A stretch of DNA of 64,000 bases from Rhodococcus coprophilus NBRC 100603 (GTDB lineage Bacteria > Actinomycetota > Actinomycetes > Mycobacteriales > Mycobacteriaceae): NCBI RefSeq assembly GCF_001895045.1, contig NZ_BDAM01000005.1:434001-498000 (forward strand). The letters run 5' to 3'. The position numbers were made by a program, and so were the translations under genes. Each line of letters starts with the position of its first letter. Positions within the stretch are counted from its first letter, which is position 1. The notes beneath the pieces were generated by a model, which saw only the letters and a list, made by a program, of their open reading frames with translations, made no database searches and was not told where the DNA came from. Shown one piece after another: positions 50,281-59,167 of the stretch.

Positions 50281-51408
50281 TTGAGTACCGAAGGATCGAA
50301 TACGGGGAGCGGAGTGCACCGTCGTCCGACCATCGGCGTGGTTCGCGAAACCCACGACGGTGAGCGGCGTGTCGCGCTCGTGCCGAAGATCGTGCCGTCG
50401 TTGACCGCGAAGGGCTTCGACGTGGTCGTCGAAGCCGGCGCCGGTCTCGGCGCGCTCATTCCCGACGCCGCTTACAAGGAGGCCGGCGCGCAGATCGGCG
50501 ACGCCTGGTCGGCCGACGTGGTCGTCAAGGTCGCGCCGCCCAGTGACGCGGAGATCGCCCGGCTCGGCTCGGGACGCCGCCTGATCGGTTTCCTCGCACC
50601 GCGCAACGCCGACAACCAGATCGGGGCGCTCGCCGCTGCCGGTGTGGAGGCATACGCCGTCGAGGCCATCCCGCGTATCTCCCGTGCGCAGGTCATGGAC
50701 GCGCTGTCGTCGCAGGCCAACGTCGCCGGCTACAAGGCCGTCCTCGTCGCTGCCAACGAATCCACCCGGTTCTTCCCGATGCTCACCACCGCGGCCGGCA
50801 CGGTCAAGCCCGCCACGGTGCTGGTCCTCGGCGTGGGTGTGGCAGGTCTGCAGGCGCTCGCGACCGCCAAGCGTCTCGGCGGCCGCACCACCGGATACGA
50901 CGTGCGTCCCGAGGTCGCGGACCAGGTGCGTTCGGTCGGCGCCCAGTGGCTCGACCTCGGCATCGACGCCGCCGGTGAGGGCGGATACGCCCGTGAACTC
51001 AGCGACGACGAGCGCGCCCAGCAGCAGCAGGCACTCGAGAACGCCATCAAGGGCTTCGACGTCGTCATCACCACCGCACTGGTGCCCGGCCGCCCCGCGC
51101 CGCGTCTGGTGACCGCCGCGGCCGTGGAGGGAATGCGGCCCGGTTCGGTCATCGTCGACCTCGCCGGCGAGACCGGCGGCAACTGCGAGCTCACCGAACC
51201 CGGCAAGACCGTCGTCAAGCACGGGGTGACCATCTGCTCGCCGCTGAACCTTCCCGCGACGATGCCCGAGCACGCCTCGGAGCTGTACTCGAAGAACGTC
51301 GCCGCCTTGCTCGAACTCATGCTCGACGAGAACGGCACGCCGGCCCCGGACTTCTCGGACGAGATTCTCGCCGAGGCGTGCGTGACCCGCTCGAAGGAGA
51401 CCCCCTAG
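50281..51408 (+). CDS. pntAa: NAD(P) transhydrogenase alpha subunit, part 1 (NAD-binding)
   Basis: About 375 residues: the soluble NAD(H)-binding domain I of proton-translocating transhydrogenase. Motifs are TIGVVRETHDGERRVALVPK at the start, the Rossmann loop VLVLGVGVAGLQALATAKRLGG and RPAPRLVTAAAVEGMRPGSVIVDLAGE. TTG at 50281 has GGAG about 9 nt upstream; GTG at 50314 (leading straight into HRRPTIGVVRE) is an alternative. The alpha subunit is split into PntAa and PntAb, as in other actinobacteria and alphaproteobacteria. The enzyme makes NADPH from NADH at the expense of the proton gradient. Confidence 0.93.
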   Translation: MSTEGSNTGSGVHRRPTIGVVRETHDGERRVALVPKIVPSLTAKGFDVVVEAGAGLGALIPDAAYKEAGAQIGDAWSADVVVKVAPPSDAEIARLGSGRRLIGFLAPRNADNQIGALAAAGVEAYAVEAIPRISRAQVMDALSSQANVAGYKAVLVAANESTRFFPMLTTAAGTVKPATVLVLGVGVAGLQALATAKRLGGRTTGYDVRPEVADQVRSVGAQWLDLGIDAAGEGGYARELSDDERAQQQQALENAIKGFDVVITTALVPGRPAPRLVTAAAVEGMRPGSVIVDLAGETGGNCELTEPGKTVVKHGVTICSPLNLPATMPEHASELYSKNVAALLELMLDENGTPAPDFSDEILAEACVTRSKETP

Positions 51409-51744
51409 ATGTACAACGAACTGTTGGCGAACATCGCGATCCTGGTGCTGTCCGGGTTCGTCGGTTTCGCAGTGATTTCCAAAGTTCCCAACACACTGCA
51501 CACCCCGTTGATGTCGGGCACCAACGCCATTCACGGCATCGTCGTGCTCGGTGCCCTGGTAGTGCTCGGCCACCTCCCGGCCGACGCGCCGTGGAGCATC
51601 AAGGTCATCTTGTTCGTGGCGCTGGTGTTCGGCACGCTCAACGTGGTCGGTGGCTTCGTCGTGACCGACCGCATGCTCGCAATGTTCAAGCCCAAGAAAG
51701 ACTCCGGCAAGCCCGCCGCGACCGAGGGAGCCGACGCCCGATGA
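51409..51744 (+). CDS. pntAb: NAD(P) transhydrogenase alpha subunit, part 2 (membrane)
   Basis: A 111-residue membrane protein with three hydrophobic segments and the conserved FAVISKVPNTLHTPLMSGTNAIHGIVVLGAL block (His in the membrane is part of the proton path). It starts on the base after the pntAa stop and overlaps pntB by 4 nt (ATGA). Confidence 0.95.
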   Translation: MYNELLANIAILVLSGFVGFAVISKVPNTLHTPLMSGTNAIHGIVVLGALVVLGHLPADAPWSIKVILFVALVFGTLNVVGGFVVTDRMLAMFKPKKDSGKPAATEGADAR

Positions 51745-53171
51745 GTTACCTCGTGTCCATCCTCTACATCGTCGCGTTCGGCATGTTCATCTACGGTCTG
51801 ATGGGCCTGACCGGCCCGAAGACCGCGGTGCGCGGCAACTACATCGCTGCCGTGGGCATGCTGCTCGCCGTCGTCGCGACCCTGATCGACATCCGCGACA
51901 CCGGCAACTGGATCATCATCGTCGCCGGCCTGGTCGTCGGTGTCGTCCTGGGTGTCCCGCCGGCCCTGCGCACCAAGATGACTGCGATGCCGCAGTTGGT
52001 CGCCATGTTCAACGGCGTCGGTGGTGGCACCGTCGCCCTCATCGCCTGGGCCGAGTTCCTCGACACCGACGGTTTCACCCAGATCGACGGCGAGCCCACC
52101 GTCCACATCGTCATCGGTTCGCTGTTCGCCGCGATCATCGGCTCCATCTCCTTCTGGGGTTCGATCGTCGCCTACGTCAAGCTTCAGGAACTGCTGAACA
52201 AGAACGTCGAGAAGAAGCTGGTCGGCGGCGCGAAGCTGTTCCAGATCGCCAACGTCCTGCTCGCCGTGGCGTCGCTCGCGATCGCCGTCTACATCGGGAT
52301 CAACGCCGATCCCGCCAATGATCCGACCGCCGGTATCTGGATCCTCGCGCTGCTCGTCGTCGCGGGCCTGATGGGTCTGTTCGTCGTGCTCCCCATCGGC
52401 GGCGCCGACATGCCGGTCGTCATCTCGCTGCTCAACGCTCTGACCGGTCTGTCGGCCGCGGCCGCGGGCCTCGCGCTGAACAACACCGCGATGATCGTCG
52501 CGGGCATGATCGTCGGTGCATCCGGCACGATCCTCACCAACCTCATGGCCAAGGCCATGAACCGGTCGATCCCCGCGATCGTGTTCGGTTCGTTCGGGGG
52601 TGACGGCGGAGTGGCCGGTGTCACCGACGCGACCGGCGGCACCGTCAAGTCGACGTCCTCGTCCGACGCGGCGATCCAGATGGCCTACGCCAACCAGGTC
52701 ATCGTGGTGCCCGGCTACGGCCTCGCCGTCGCACAGGCGCAGCACGCGGTCAAGGAGATGGCGTCGCTCCTCGAACAGCGCGGTGTCGAGGTCAAGTACG
52801 CGATCCATCCTGTCGCGGGACGGATGCCGGGTCACATGAACGTCCTGCTCGCCGAGGCCGAGGTGTCCTACGACGCGCTCAAGGAGATGGACGACATCAA
52901 CGGGGAGTTCAACCGCACCGACGTCACCATCGTCATCGGCGCGAACGACGTCACCAACCCCGCCGCGCGCAACGACTCGTCCAGCCCGATCTACGGAATG
53001 CCGATCCTCAACGTGGATCAGTCGAAGTCCGTCATCGTGCTCAAGCGGTCGATGAGTTCCGGTTACGCGGGCATCGACAACCCGCTGTTCACGGCGGACA
53101 ACACCTCGATGTTGTTCGGCGACGCGAAGAAGATGGTCGCCGAGGTCACCGAAGAGCTGAAAGCTCTCTGA
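51741..53171 (+). CDS. pntB: NAD(P) transhydrogenase beta subunit
   Basis: A 476-residue protein. The N-terminal 270 residues hold about nine membrane segments with the conserved MPQLVAMFNGVGGG loop. The C-terminal domain III binds NADP(H): VIVVPGYGLAVAQAQHAV, IHPVAGRMPGHMNVLLAEA and DVTNPAARNDSSSPIYGMP. Followed by a strong terminator. The long minus-strand open frame across this gene is a codon-bias shadow. Confidence 0.96.
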   Translation: MSYLVSILYIVAFGMFIYGLMGLTGPKTAVRGNYIAAVGMLLAVVATLIDIRDTGNWIIIVAGLVVGVVLGVPPALRTKMTAMPQLVAMFNGVGGGTVALIAWAEFLDTDGFTQIDGEPTVHIVIGSLFAAIIGSISFWGSIVAYVKLQELLNKNVEKKLVGGAKLFQIANVLLAVASLAIAVYIGINADPANDPTAGIWILALLVVAGLMGLFVVLPIGGADMPVVISLLNALTGLSAAAAGLALNNTAMIVAGMIVGASGTILTNLMAKAMNRSIPAIVFGSFGGDGGVAGVTDATGGTVKSTSSSDAAIQMAYANQVIVVPGYGLAVAQAQHAVKEMASLLEQRGVEVKYAIHPVAGRMPGHMNVLLAEAEVSYDALKEMDDINGEFNRTDVTIVIGANDVTNPAARNDSSSPIYGMPILNVDQSKSVIVLKRSMSSGYAGIDNPLFTADNTSMLFGDAKKMVAEVTEELKAL

Positions 53172-53185
53172 CCTTTCTTTCCCGC

Positions 53186-53223
53186 ACCGGCGCCCACGCG
53201 GATCACCGCGTGGGCGCCGGTGT
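53186..53223. terminator. Hairpin terminator after pntB
   Basis: Perfect 17-bp arms CACCGGCGCCCACGCGG (53186-53202) and complement (53207-53223), loop ATCA, preceded by a T-rich CTTTCTTT stretch that could serve the minus-strand direction. Confidence 0.88.
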
Positions 53224-53324
53224 CGTCGGTACAGACGACGCGCGAGCGAGACGGACGCCGTCCGCACAGAATCGGTCACGAGCGAAAGGGACCGAGCCTG
53301 ACGGCTGACCCCTGGACCGCACCG

Positions 53325-54659
53325 TCAAACGCTGCCGAGGAGCGCGGGCACCGGGTCGCCGAGGAACCGGCCGATCCCGGCGAGCGCGCGGCCGGCCTGC
53401 TCGCCGTCGACGAGACGATGGTCGAACGAGAGCGACAGACTCACGACCTTGCGGACCGCGAGTGCCCCGTCGATCACCCACGGACGATCGGCGATGGCAC
53501 CCACCGCGAGGATCGCCGCTTCCCCCGGGTTGAGGATCGGCGTGCCCGCTTCGATCCCGAAAACCCCGATGTTGGTGACGGACACCGTGGAACCGGTCAG
53601 CTCGGCCGGTGACGCCCGCCCGGTCCGTGCCCGATCGGCGGCCTCGGCGATCGCACCTGCCAGGTCCGGGAGCGGCAGGCGCGCGGTGTCGCGCACGACC
53701 GGAACCTTCAATCCGTCCGGTGTGGCGGCGGCGATCCCGAGATGTACGTCGCGGTGGACGACGATCTCCCCGGCCGCGTCGTCCCAGCGCGAATTGAGCG
53801 ACGGCTCGTCGGCGATCGCGCGTATCAACGCCCGCGCGACGATCGTCAACGCCGTCAGATGCCGCCCGTCGAATGCCGGTTCGCTGCGCAAGCGCGTGAC
53901 GAGGTCCACGGTGCCGGTCACATCGCAGGTGAGAAACACGGTCGCGTGCGGCGCGGTGAATGCGCTGCGGGTCACCGCGTCCGCCGTGCGCTTGCGGACG
54001 CCGCGGATCGGCACCCGGGTGGTCGGCGAAGTGGAGGCGGAGCCGTTGAGGGTGTGCTCGACGGCTTCCTTGCCGTCGGTCCCGGCCGCGCGCCGCACGT
54101 CCTCGGTCGTGATGACACCGCCGGGGCCGGTGCCCGGGACATCCGACAGATCGACTCCCCGCAGTGCCGCTTCACGCCGCGCGCCCGGCTTGGCGTCCGG
54201 CCGGTGTACCGGAACCGCGTCATGGTCCGGCGCAGTTTCGGGCGGTCGGCCACGTGCCGCGCGCCGGCTGACGGGCGCAGCCCCCGGGCCGTAACCGACG
54301 AGCACTGCCGGGCGCCCTTCGGACGGCGCTTCGGCTGTGGACCGGCCGGGAGTCTGTGTATCACCCTGCGGCGCAGCACCGACCGCGATCCGCAACAGCG
54401 GGCTGCCCACGGGGATGGTCTCACCGGGGGCCGCGAGAAGTTCGGCGACGGTGCCGGCGAACGGTGACGGAAGCTCCACGGTCGCCTTCGCTGTCTCCAC
54501 CTCGCCGATGACCTGATTGAGCTCGAGTCGGTCACCGGTCTGAACGGACCACGACACCCACTCACCTTCGGTGAGGCCTTCCCCGAGATCCGGCAGGCGG
54601 AACTCCTCGACGGACTGTGACAACTCGACGGACTGTGACAACTCGACGGACTGCGACAT
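53325..54659 (-). CDS. bkdC: Branched-chain 2-oxoacid dehydrogenase E2 (dihydrolipoyl acyltransferase)
   Basis: A 444-residue E2. One lipoyl domain (about 18-95) with lipoyl-Lys in EVETAKATVELP; a linker; a peripheral-subunit-binding domain (LRGVDLSDVPGTGPGGVITTEDVRRA, about 165-190); and the catalytic domain (210-444) with LSLSFDHRLVDGEQAG carrying the active His and Asp. It moves acyl groups to CoA. The N-terminus is SQSVEL repeated three times, encoded by an 18-bp tandem repeat. ATG at 54659 has GAAGGAAA 6 nt upstream; ATG at 54677, overlapping the E1beta stop, is the alternative. No E3 in the operon, so lipoamide dehydrogenase is supplied from elsewhere. Confidence 0.93.
   Translation of the reverse strand: MSQSVELSQSVELSQSVEEFRLPDLGEGLTEGEWVSWSVQTGDRLELNQVIGEVETAKATVELPSPFAGTVAELLAAPGETIPVGSPLLRIAVGAAPQGDTQTPGRSTAEAPSEGRPAVLVGYGPGAAPVSRRAARGRPPETAPDHDAVPVHRPDAKPGARREAALRGVDLSDVPGTGPGGVITTEDVRRAAGTDGKEAVEHTLNGSASTSPTTRVPIRGVRKRTADAVTRSAFTAPHATVFLTCDVTGTVDLVTRLRSEPAFDGRHLTALTIVARALIRAIADEPSLNSRWDDAAGEIVVHRDVHLGIAAATPDGLKVPVVRDTARLPLPDLAGAIAEAADRARTGRASPAELTGSTVSVTNIGVFGIEAGTPILNPGEAAILAVGAIADRPWVIDGALAVRKVVSLSLSFDHRLVDGEQAGRALAGIGRFLGDPVPALLGSV
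54606..54659. repeat. Three 18-bp tandem repeats in the start of bkdC
   Basis: The unit CTCGACGGACTGTGACAA occurs exactly at 54606-54623 and 54624-54641, and a third time at 54642-54659 with two changes, the last of which is the start codon itself. It encodes the hexapeptide SQSVEL/E. In-frame expansion or contraction would change the N-terminal arm of E2 without breaking it. Confidence 0.95.
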
Positions 54660-54673
54660 CGTCTTTCCTTCCG

Positions 54674-55657
54674 TCATGCCGCGAGCGCGCGATCCACTGC
54701 GGCGAGGATCCGGTCGGGGTCCGGCCGGTGGTGCGATTCGAGCTTGGCGGGCGGATACGGAATGTCGAACCCGCCGACACGCAGAACCGGCGCTTCGAGT
54801 TGGTAGAAGCACCGCTCGGTGATGTGCGCGGCGATCTCCGCGCCGATACCGCAGAACACGGGTGCCTCCTGCAAGACGACCAGGCGGCCGGTGCGGCGAA
54901 CGGACTCCTCGATCGTGTCGAAGTCGATGGGTGACAGCGACCGGAGATCGACGACCTCGAGCGATTGTCCCTCGGCGGCAGCGATATCCGCTGCTTGCAG
55001 CGCCGGCGGCACCATGGCGCCGAACGTCACGACGGTGGCGTCGCTTCCCGCGCGAAGGATGCGGGCACGGTCGAGAGGGAGATCGGGTCCGCTGTCCAGG
55101 TCGACCTCGCCGCGCTCCCAGTACCGGTGTTTCGGTTCGAGGAACACCACGGGATCGTCGAGTGCGACGGCTTGCTGGATCATCCAGTACGCATCCGACG
55201 GGCTGCCAGGGCTGACCGTGCGAAGACCGGCGGTGTGGGCGAAGTATGCCTCGGGCGACTCCGAATGGTGTTCGACCGCACCGATTCCGCCGCCGTAGGG
55301 GATGCGGATGGTGAGCGGCGCGGTGACTGCGCCCGCGGTGCGATAGTGGATTTTCGCGACTTGCGAAACGATCTGGTCGAAGGCGGGGTAGACGAAGCCG
55401 TCGAACTGGATCTCACACACGGGCCGGTATCCGCGCAGAGCCATCCCGAATGCCGTTCCCACGATGCCCGATTCCGCGAGCGGTGTATCCATCACCCGCC
55501 CTTCACCGAAGTCTTTCTGCAAGGTGTCGGTGACCCGGAAGACGCCGCCGAGCCGGCCGACGTCTTCGCCCATCACGATCACTTTCCGGTCCTGTTCGAG
55601 GACCCGGCGCAGCCCCGCGTTGAGTGCCGCTCCGAGCGCCATCGTCGTGGTGGTCAT
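54674..55657 (-). CDS. bkdB: Branched-chain 2-oxoacid dehydrogenase E1 beta
   Basis: A 327-residue transketolase-like E1beta. Blocks: VIVMGEDVGRLGGVFRVTDTL, TPLAESGIVGTAFGMALRGYRPVCEIQFDGF (conserved Glu contacts thiamine diphosphate), PYGGGIGAVEHHSESPEAYFAHTAGL and EPKHRYWERGEV. With E1alpha it decarboxylates branched-chain oxoacids. Overlaps E1alpha by 4 nt. Confidence 0.94.
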   Translation of the reverse strand: MTTTTMALGAALNAGLRRVLEQDRKVIVMGEDVGRLGGVFRVTDTLQKDFGEGRVMDTPLAESGIVGTAFGMALRGYRPVCEIQFDGFVYPAFDQIVSQVAKIHYRTAGAVTAPLTIRIPYGGGIGAVEHHSESPEAYFAHTAGLRTVSPGSPSDAYWMIQQAVALDDPVVFLEPKHRYWERGEVDLDSGPDLPLDRARILRAGSDATVVTFGAMVPPALQAADIAAAEGQSLEVVDLRSLSPIDFDTIEESVRRTGRLVVLQEAPVFCGIGAEIAAHITERCFYQLEAPVLRVGGFDIPYPPAKLESHHRPDPDRILAAVDRALAA

Positions 55658-56754
55658 CGCACGGCCTCCTCATCGGTGTCGGTGAAACTCGCGAGATAGC
55701 CGGCGTATCCGGCGCGTTCCCGCGCGATCAGCGAATGCTCGGTGGCATAGACGTGGTCGAACATCGTCAGCGGGTGCGGATCGGGGAGTTCGAGGGTGCC
55801 GCGGCGCAACCGCATCGCCGCGTCCCCGGCGGCAGAGTCGACGTCGTCGAAGAATGCCGCGTCGACGAGGCTTTCGCGCTCGAGCAGTCGTCGCAGGCGA
55901 TCCACGGGATCGCGGGCCTTCCATGCCTCGAGGTCGGCGGGAGCGCGGTACCTGCCCGGGTCGTCCGACGTGGTGTGCGGACCCATCCGGTAGGTGAGCG
56001 CTTCGACGAAGAACGGTCCGGAGCCCTCGCGTGCGTGCCGGGCCGCCTGACGGGTCACCGCGAGGACCGCCAGCACGTCGTTGCCGTCGACCTGCACGGC
56101 CGGCATCCCGAACCCCGCCGCGCGCTGCGCGAGCGGCACCGGGCTCTGCACCTGGGTGGGGGCGCTGATCGCCCAATGGTTGTTCTGACAGAAGAAGACG
56201 ACACCGGCGCCCCAGGCGACAGCGAACCCCAGTGCCTCCGACATATCTCCTTCACTGGTGGCGCCGTCACCGAAATACACGATCGTGGCGATGTCGGCCC
56301 CGTCGAGTTTTGCTCCCATCGCGTAACCGGTCGCGTGCAGCCCCTGGGCACCGACGACGATCGCGGGGTTGGTCATGTTGACGTCGGCAGGGTTCCAGCC
56401 GGAGTGGGCGCAACCGCGCCACAGGGCTGTCATATCGGCGGGGTCGACGCCGCGACACCACGCGACGGCGTGCTCGCGATAGCTGGTGAAGACGTAGTCG
56501 TCGGCGTCGAGTGCGCGGGCCGAGCCGACCTGTGCGGCCTCCTGCCCGGTCATCGGCGCCCAGAGCCCGAGTTCCCCCTGCCGCTGCAGCGCGGTGGCCT
56601 CGGCGTCGAGTCGGCGGACGACCACCAGGTCGCGGTAGAGGTCGCGGAGCTGAGCGGGTCCGATGTCCGCGACCGACGCGCTGTACGCGGGATTGTGGAC
56701 GCGTTGCCCGTCGGGCTGGATCAACTGGACAGGGTAGGTCTTGGGTACAACCAT
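55654..56754 (-). CDS. bkdA: Branched-chain 2-oxoacid dehydrogenase E1 alpha
   Basis: A 366-residue E1alpha. The thiamine-diphosphate/Mg motif is YFGDGATSEGDMSEALGFAVAWGAGVVFFCQNNHWAIS (GDG…NN). Other blocks are SYREHAVAW, RMGPHTTSDDPGRYR (phosphorylation-loop region typical of branched-chain E1alpha, with HTTSDD) and the LPDPHPLTMFDHVY C-terminus seen in BCKDH-type rather than pyruvate-type enzymes. First gene of the operon; it diverges from an Lrp-type regulator over a 179-bp region (56755-56933). Confidence 0.94.
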   Translation of the reverse strand: MVVPKTYPVQLIQPDGQRVHNPAYSASVADIGPAQLRDLYRDLVVVRRLDAEATALQRQGELGLWAPMTGQEAAQVGSARALDADDYVFTSYREHAVAWCRGVDPADMTALWRGCAHSGWNPADVNMTNPAIVVGAQGLHATGYAMGAKLDGADIATIVYFGDGATSEGDMSEALGFAVAWGAGVVFFCQNNHWAISAPTQVQSPVPLAQRAAGFGMPAVQVDGNDVLAVLAVTRQAARHAREGSGPFFVEALTYRMGPHTTSDDPGRYRAPADLEAWKARDPVDRLRRLLERESLVDAAFFDDVDSAAGDAAMRLRRGTLELPDPHPLTMFDHVYATEHSLIARERAGYAGYLASFTDTDEEAVR

Positions 56755-56933
56755 CGGGTCACCTCGTGGGTGTCGTCCGAGCGAGCCGGGTAGGCCGCAC
56801 CGGAGTGTCAGTGCCGGATCAAGCAGTGGTGTACCTCACATAATCCTCCCGTGGGGTGACTGCGCAATCGATACCCGACACAGTGAGCAGAAAGCACAGT
56901 CGAGGGTCGGGCCGGAGTGGCAGACTGCGGAGA

Positions 56934-57407
56934 ATGACCAGTTTGGACGGGACCGACGCACGGTTGCTGCTCGAGCTCGCTCGCACACCGCGTGCGACCG
57001 GTGTCGAGTTGTCGCAGCGACTCGGTCTTTCGCGCAACACGGTTCAGGCGCGGCTGAGCCGATGGGACTCCGAAGGGGTACTCGCCTCGTTCGAGCGTCG
57101 CGTCGATCCCGTCGCGCTCGGGTATCCGCTAGCCGCGTACGTCGACACCCGGGTAGACCAGCACCGGCTCGACGCGGTCGTCGACGAACTCGCACGGATT
57201 CCCGAGGTCACCGAGGTGTACGGGGTCACCGGCCCGATCGACCTGTCCGTGAAGATCGTCGCCCGCGACGCTGACGACCTGTACCGGCTCGCGGAACGGA
57301 TTCTCGGGATTCCGGGCGTCGAACGTACCGACATGTCACTGGTGATGCGCGAACTGGTGCCTCAGCGCACCGCACCGCTGCTACGCCGGGCGGCCGGAGC
57401 CGACTGA
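56934..57407 (+). CDS. Lrp/AsnC-family regulator (BkdR-like)
   Basis: A 157-residue Lrp-type protein: N-terminal HTH (LARTPRATGVELSQRLGLSRNTVQARLSRW, about 13-42) and C-terminal RAM ligand-binding domain (about 65-140, VYGVTGPIDLSVKIVARDADDLYRLAERIL). Divergent placement beside the bkd operon is the arrangement of BkdR regulators, which respond to branched-chain amino acids; that role is inferred. ATG at 56934 has GGAG very close; the frame is open to 56856. Confidence 0.9.
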   Translation: MTSLDGTDARLLLELARTPRATGVELSQRLGLSRNTVQARLSRWDSEGVLASFERRVDPVALGYPLAAYVDTRVDQHRLDAVVDELARIPEVTEVYGVTGPIDLSVKIVARDADDLYRLAERILGIPGVERTDMSLVMRELVPQRTAPLLRRAAGAD

Positions 57408-57428
57408 CGCTCGATGCCCGCCGAGCCG

Positions 57429-57899
57429 CTAGGTAGCTGTCGAGGTGACCAGCTGCATCAGCGCTTTGCGGATCTGTTCGGGGATGGGGACCGGCTTCCG
57501 GGTCTGCATGTCGATGTAGACGTGCACGAACCGGCCGGTCGCGGCGGGCTGCAGCGAGCCCTCCGATTCCCGGAAGATCGCGAGTGAGTAGGTGACGGAC
57601 CGCGTGCCGAGGCGCTGAACTGCGAGTCCGACCTGGAGTCGGTCGGGGAACGACAGTTCGGCGAGATAGCGGCACGAGGTCTCCGCGACCACACCGATCG
57701 CGTCGAGTTCCCGGATATCGACCCCGGTCGTGGCCATGAGCCAGCCGTTCACCGCAGAGTCGAAGTACGAGTAGTAGGTGACGTTGTTGACGTGACCGTA
57801 GTGGTCGTTGTCGGCCCAGCGTGTCTGCATGGGCCAGAGCACCGGGAACTGCTCCGGATCAGGCTGTGCGGCGGGTCTCGTCGGCTGACAGTTGTTCAC
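57429..57899 (-). CDS. Acyl-CoA thioesterase, hot-dog fold (4HBT type)
   Basis: A 156-residue single hot-dog protein. MQTRWADNDHYGHVNNVTYYSYFDSAVNGWL holds the catalytic Asp and helix start of 4-hydroxybenzoyl-CoA-type thioesterases; SCRYLAELSFPDRLQVGLAVQRLG is the central strand region. GTG at 57899 gives a 41-nt overlap with the end of the BenE gene upstream; a shorter protein from ATG 57830 is conceivable, but homologues carry the extra N-terminal residues. Substrate unknown; linkage to BenE hints at aromatic acyl-CoA. Confidence 0.88.
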   Translation of the reverse strand: MNNCQPTRPAAQPDPEQFPVLWPMQTRWADNDHYGHVNNVTYYSYFDSAVNGWLMATTGVDIRELDAIGVVAETSCRYLAELSFPDRLQVGLAVQRLGTRSVTYSLAIFRESEGSLQPAATGRFVHVYIDMQTRKPVPIPEQIRKALMQLVTSTAT

Positions 57900-59100
57900 C
57901 CTTCGACGATAGTGCTCCCCGGACGGCAAGTCCGACCAACAGCGCCCAGAATGCAGAACCGACACCGAATATCGACAATCCGGATGCCGCGACGAGGAAC
58001 GTCACCACGGCGGCCTCGCGGCCGTGCGGGTCGCCGAGCGCCGCGGAGAGAGCGCCGCCGAGGGTCGCCAGGAGCGCCAGACCGGCCACGGTTTCGACCA
58101 CCCCCGCGGGAGCGAGGACGACCAGCGCGGCGAGGCCCGCCGAACACAGGGCGAGCACCAGGTACGACCAGCCTGCCGACCACGCTGCCACCCAGCGGCG
58201 CTCCGGATCGGGGTCGGCATCGGGCGCGGCGGCGAGCGCCGCACTGATGGCGGCCAGGTTGACGGCGTGGCCCCCCGCCGGAGCGCCGACCATCGTGCCG
58301 ATTCCGGTCACCGTCATCACCGCACGCCAAGGCGTTCGGTACCCGAACGAGTGGAGCACGGCGGTACCCGGAATATTCTGCGACGCCATGGTCACGATGT
58401 AGAGCGGCAGCGCGATCCCCAGCAACGCCTGCCACGTCCAGGCGGGCGCCGTCAGTTCGAACCGGGGGACGAGTTCGGCAGGCGTCACCGAGGTGCCGGT
58501 ACGGACGAGGTGCACCACGATCACCAGCGTCGCTGCGGCGAACGCGCCCGGGACCGCCCAGCGAGGTCGCACGCGTTGCAGCAACAGCCACACCAGCGCC
58601 ACCGGTGCGATCACCGCGGGCGAGTCGGCCAGCGCGGTGACCGGTGCCAGGCACAGCGGCACGAGGATGCCCGCGAGCATCGCCTGCGCGAGGGAGACGG
58701 GAATGGACGCGATCAATCGTCCGAGCAGAGGCCAGAACCCGGTTGCCACGACGGCCGCGCCGACGACGACGAAGGCACCGACGGCCGCCGGCCAGCCGCC
58801 GGTCACCACGCCGGTACCGGCGAGCAACGCCGCGCCGGGTGTCGACCAGGCGAGCGTGATGGGCGTGCGAAACCGGCGCGACAGCCAGAGGATGCCGAGG
58901 CCCTGGGTCAGGCACAACGCGGCGAGCCCCGACGCCGCTTCGGCGGGCGAGGCACCGACCGCGCGCAGCCCGGTCAGCACGACGGCGAAGGAACTGGTGA
59001 AACCGACGAGCGCGGTCACGACTCCCGCGGTGATCGGCCGCGAGATCGGTGTGGCCCCGCCGAACGGCGTAGACGGAGTGTTCGGCGGGGATTCGGTCAC
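57859..59100 (-). CDS. benE: Benzoate/H+ symporter family transporter (BenE)
   Basis: A 413-residue membrane protein with about twelve hydrophobic segments. Family features are ISRPITAGVVTALVGFTSSFAVVLTGLRAVGASPAEAASGL at the N-terminus, AWSTPGAALLAGTG in the first half and GAPAGGHAVNLAAISAALAA in the second. These match BenE proteins, which import benzoate with protons. GTG at 59100 is the start. No benzoate catabolic genes are in the window, so the true substrate could be another aromatic acid. Confidence 0.92.
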   Translation of the reverse strand: MTESPPNTPSTPFGGATPISRPITAGVVTALVGFTSSFAVVLTGLRAVGASPAEAASGLAALCLTQGLGILWLSRRFRTPITLAWSTPGAALLAGTGVVTGGWPAAVGAFVVVGAAVVATGFWPLLGRLIASIPVSLAQAMLAGILVPLCLAPVTALADSPAVIAPVALVWLLLQRVRPRWAVPGAFAAATLVIVVHLVRTGTSVTPAELVPRFELTAPAWTWQALLGIALPLYIVTMASQNIPGTAVLHSFGYRTPWRAVMTVTGIGTMVGAPAGGHAVNLAAISAALAAAPDADPDPERRWVAAWSAGWSYLVLALCSAGLAALVVLAPAGVVETVAGLALLATLGGALSAALGDPHGREAAVVTFLVAASGLSIFGVGSAFWALLVGLAVRGALSSKGEQLSADETRRTA

Positions 59101-59167
59101 GGAGCGGCATTGTGCCGGATCGCGAATGGTGATGCGGACCGATCATGTTCCGTGCCAGGATCGAAAC

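Noticed and set aside
51531-53279. 582-codon minus-strand frame across pntAb/pntB
   Set aside because: Rich in repetitive Asp/Arg/His/Gly expected from the complement of GC-rich membrane codons; pntB is unmistakable on the plus strand.
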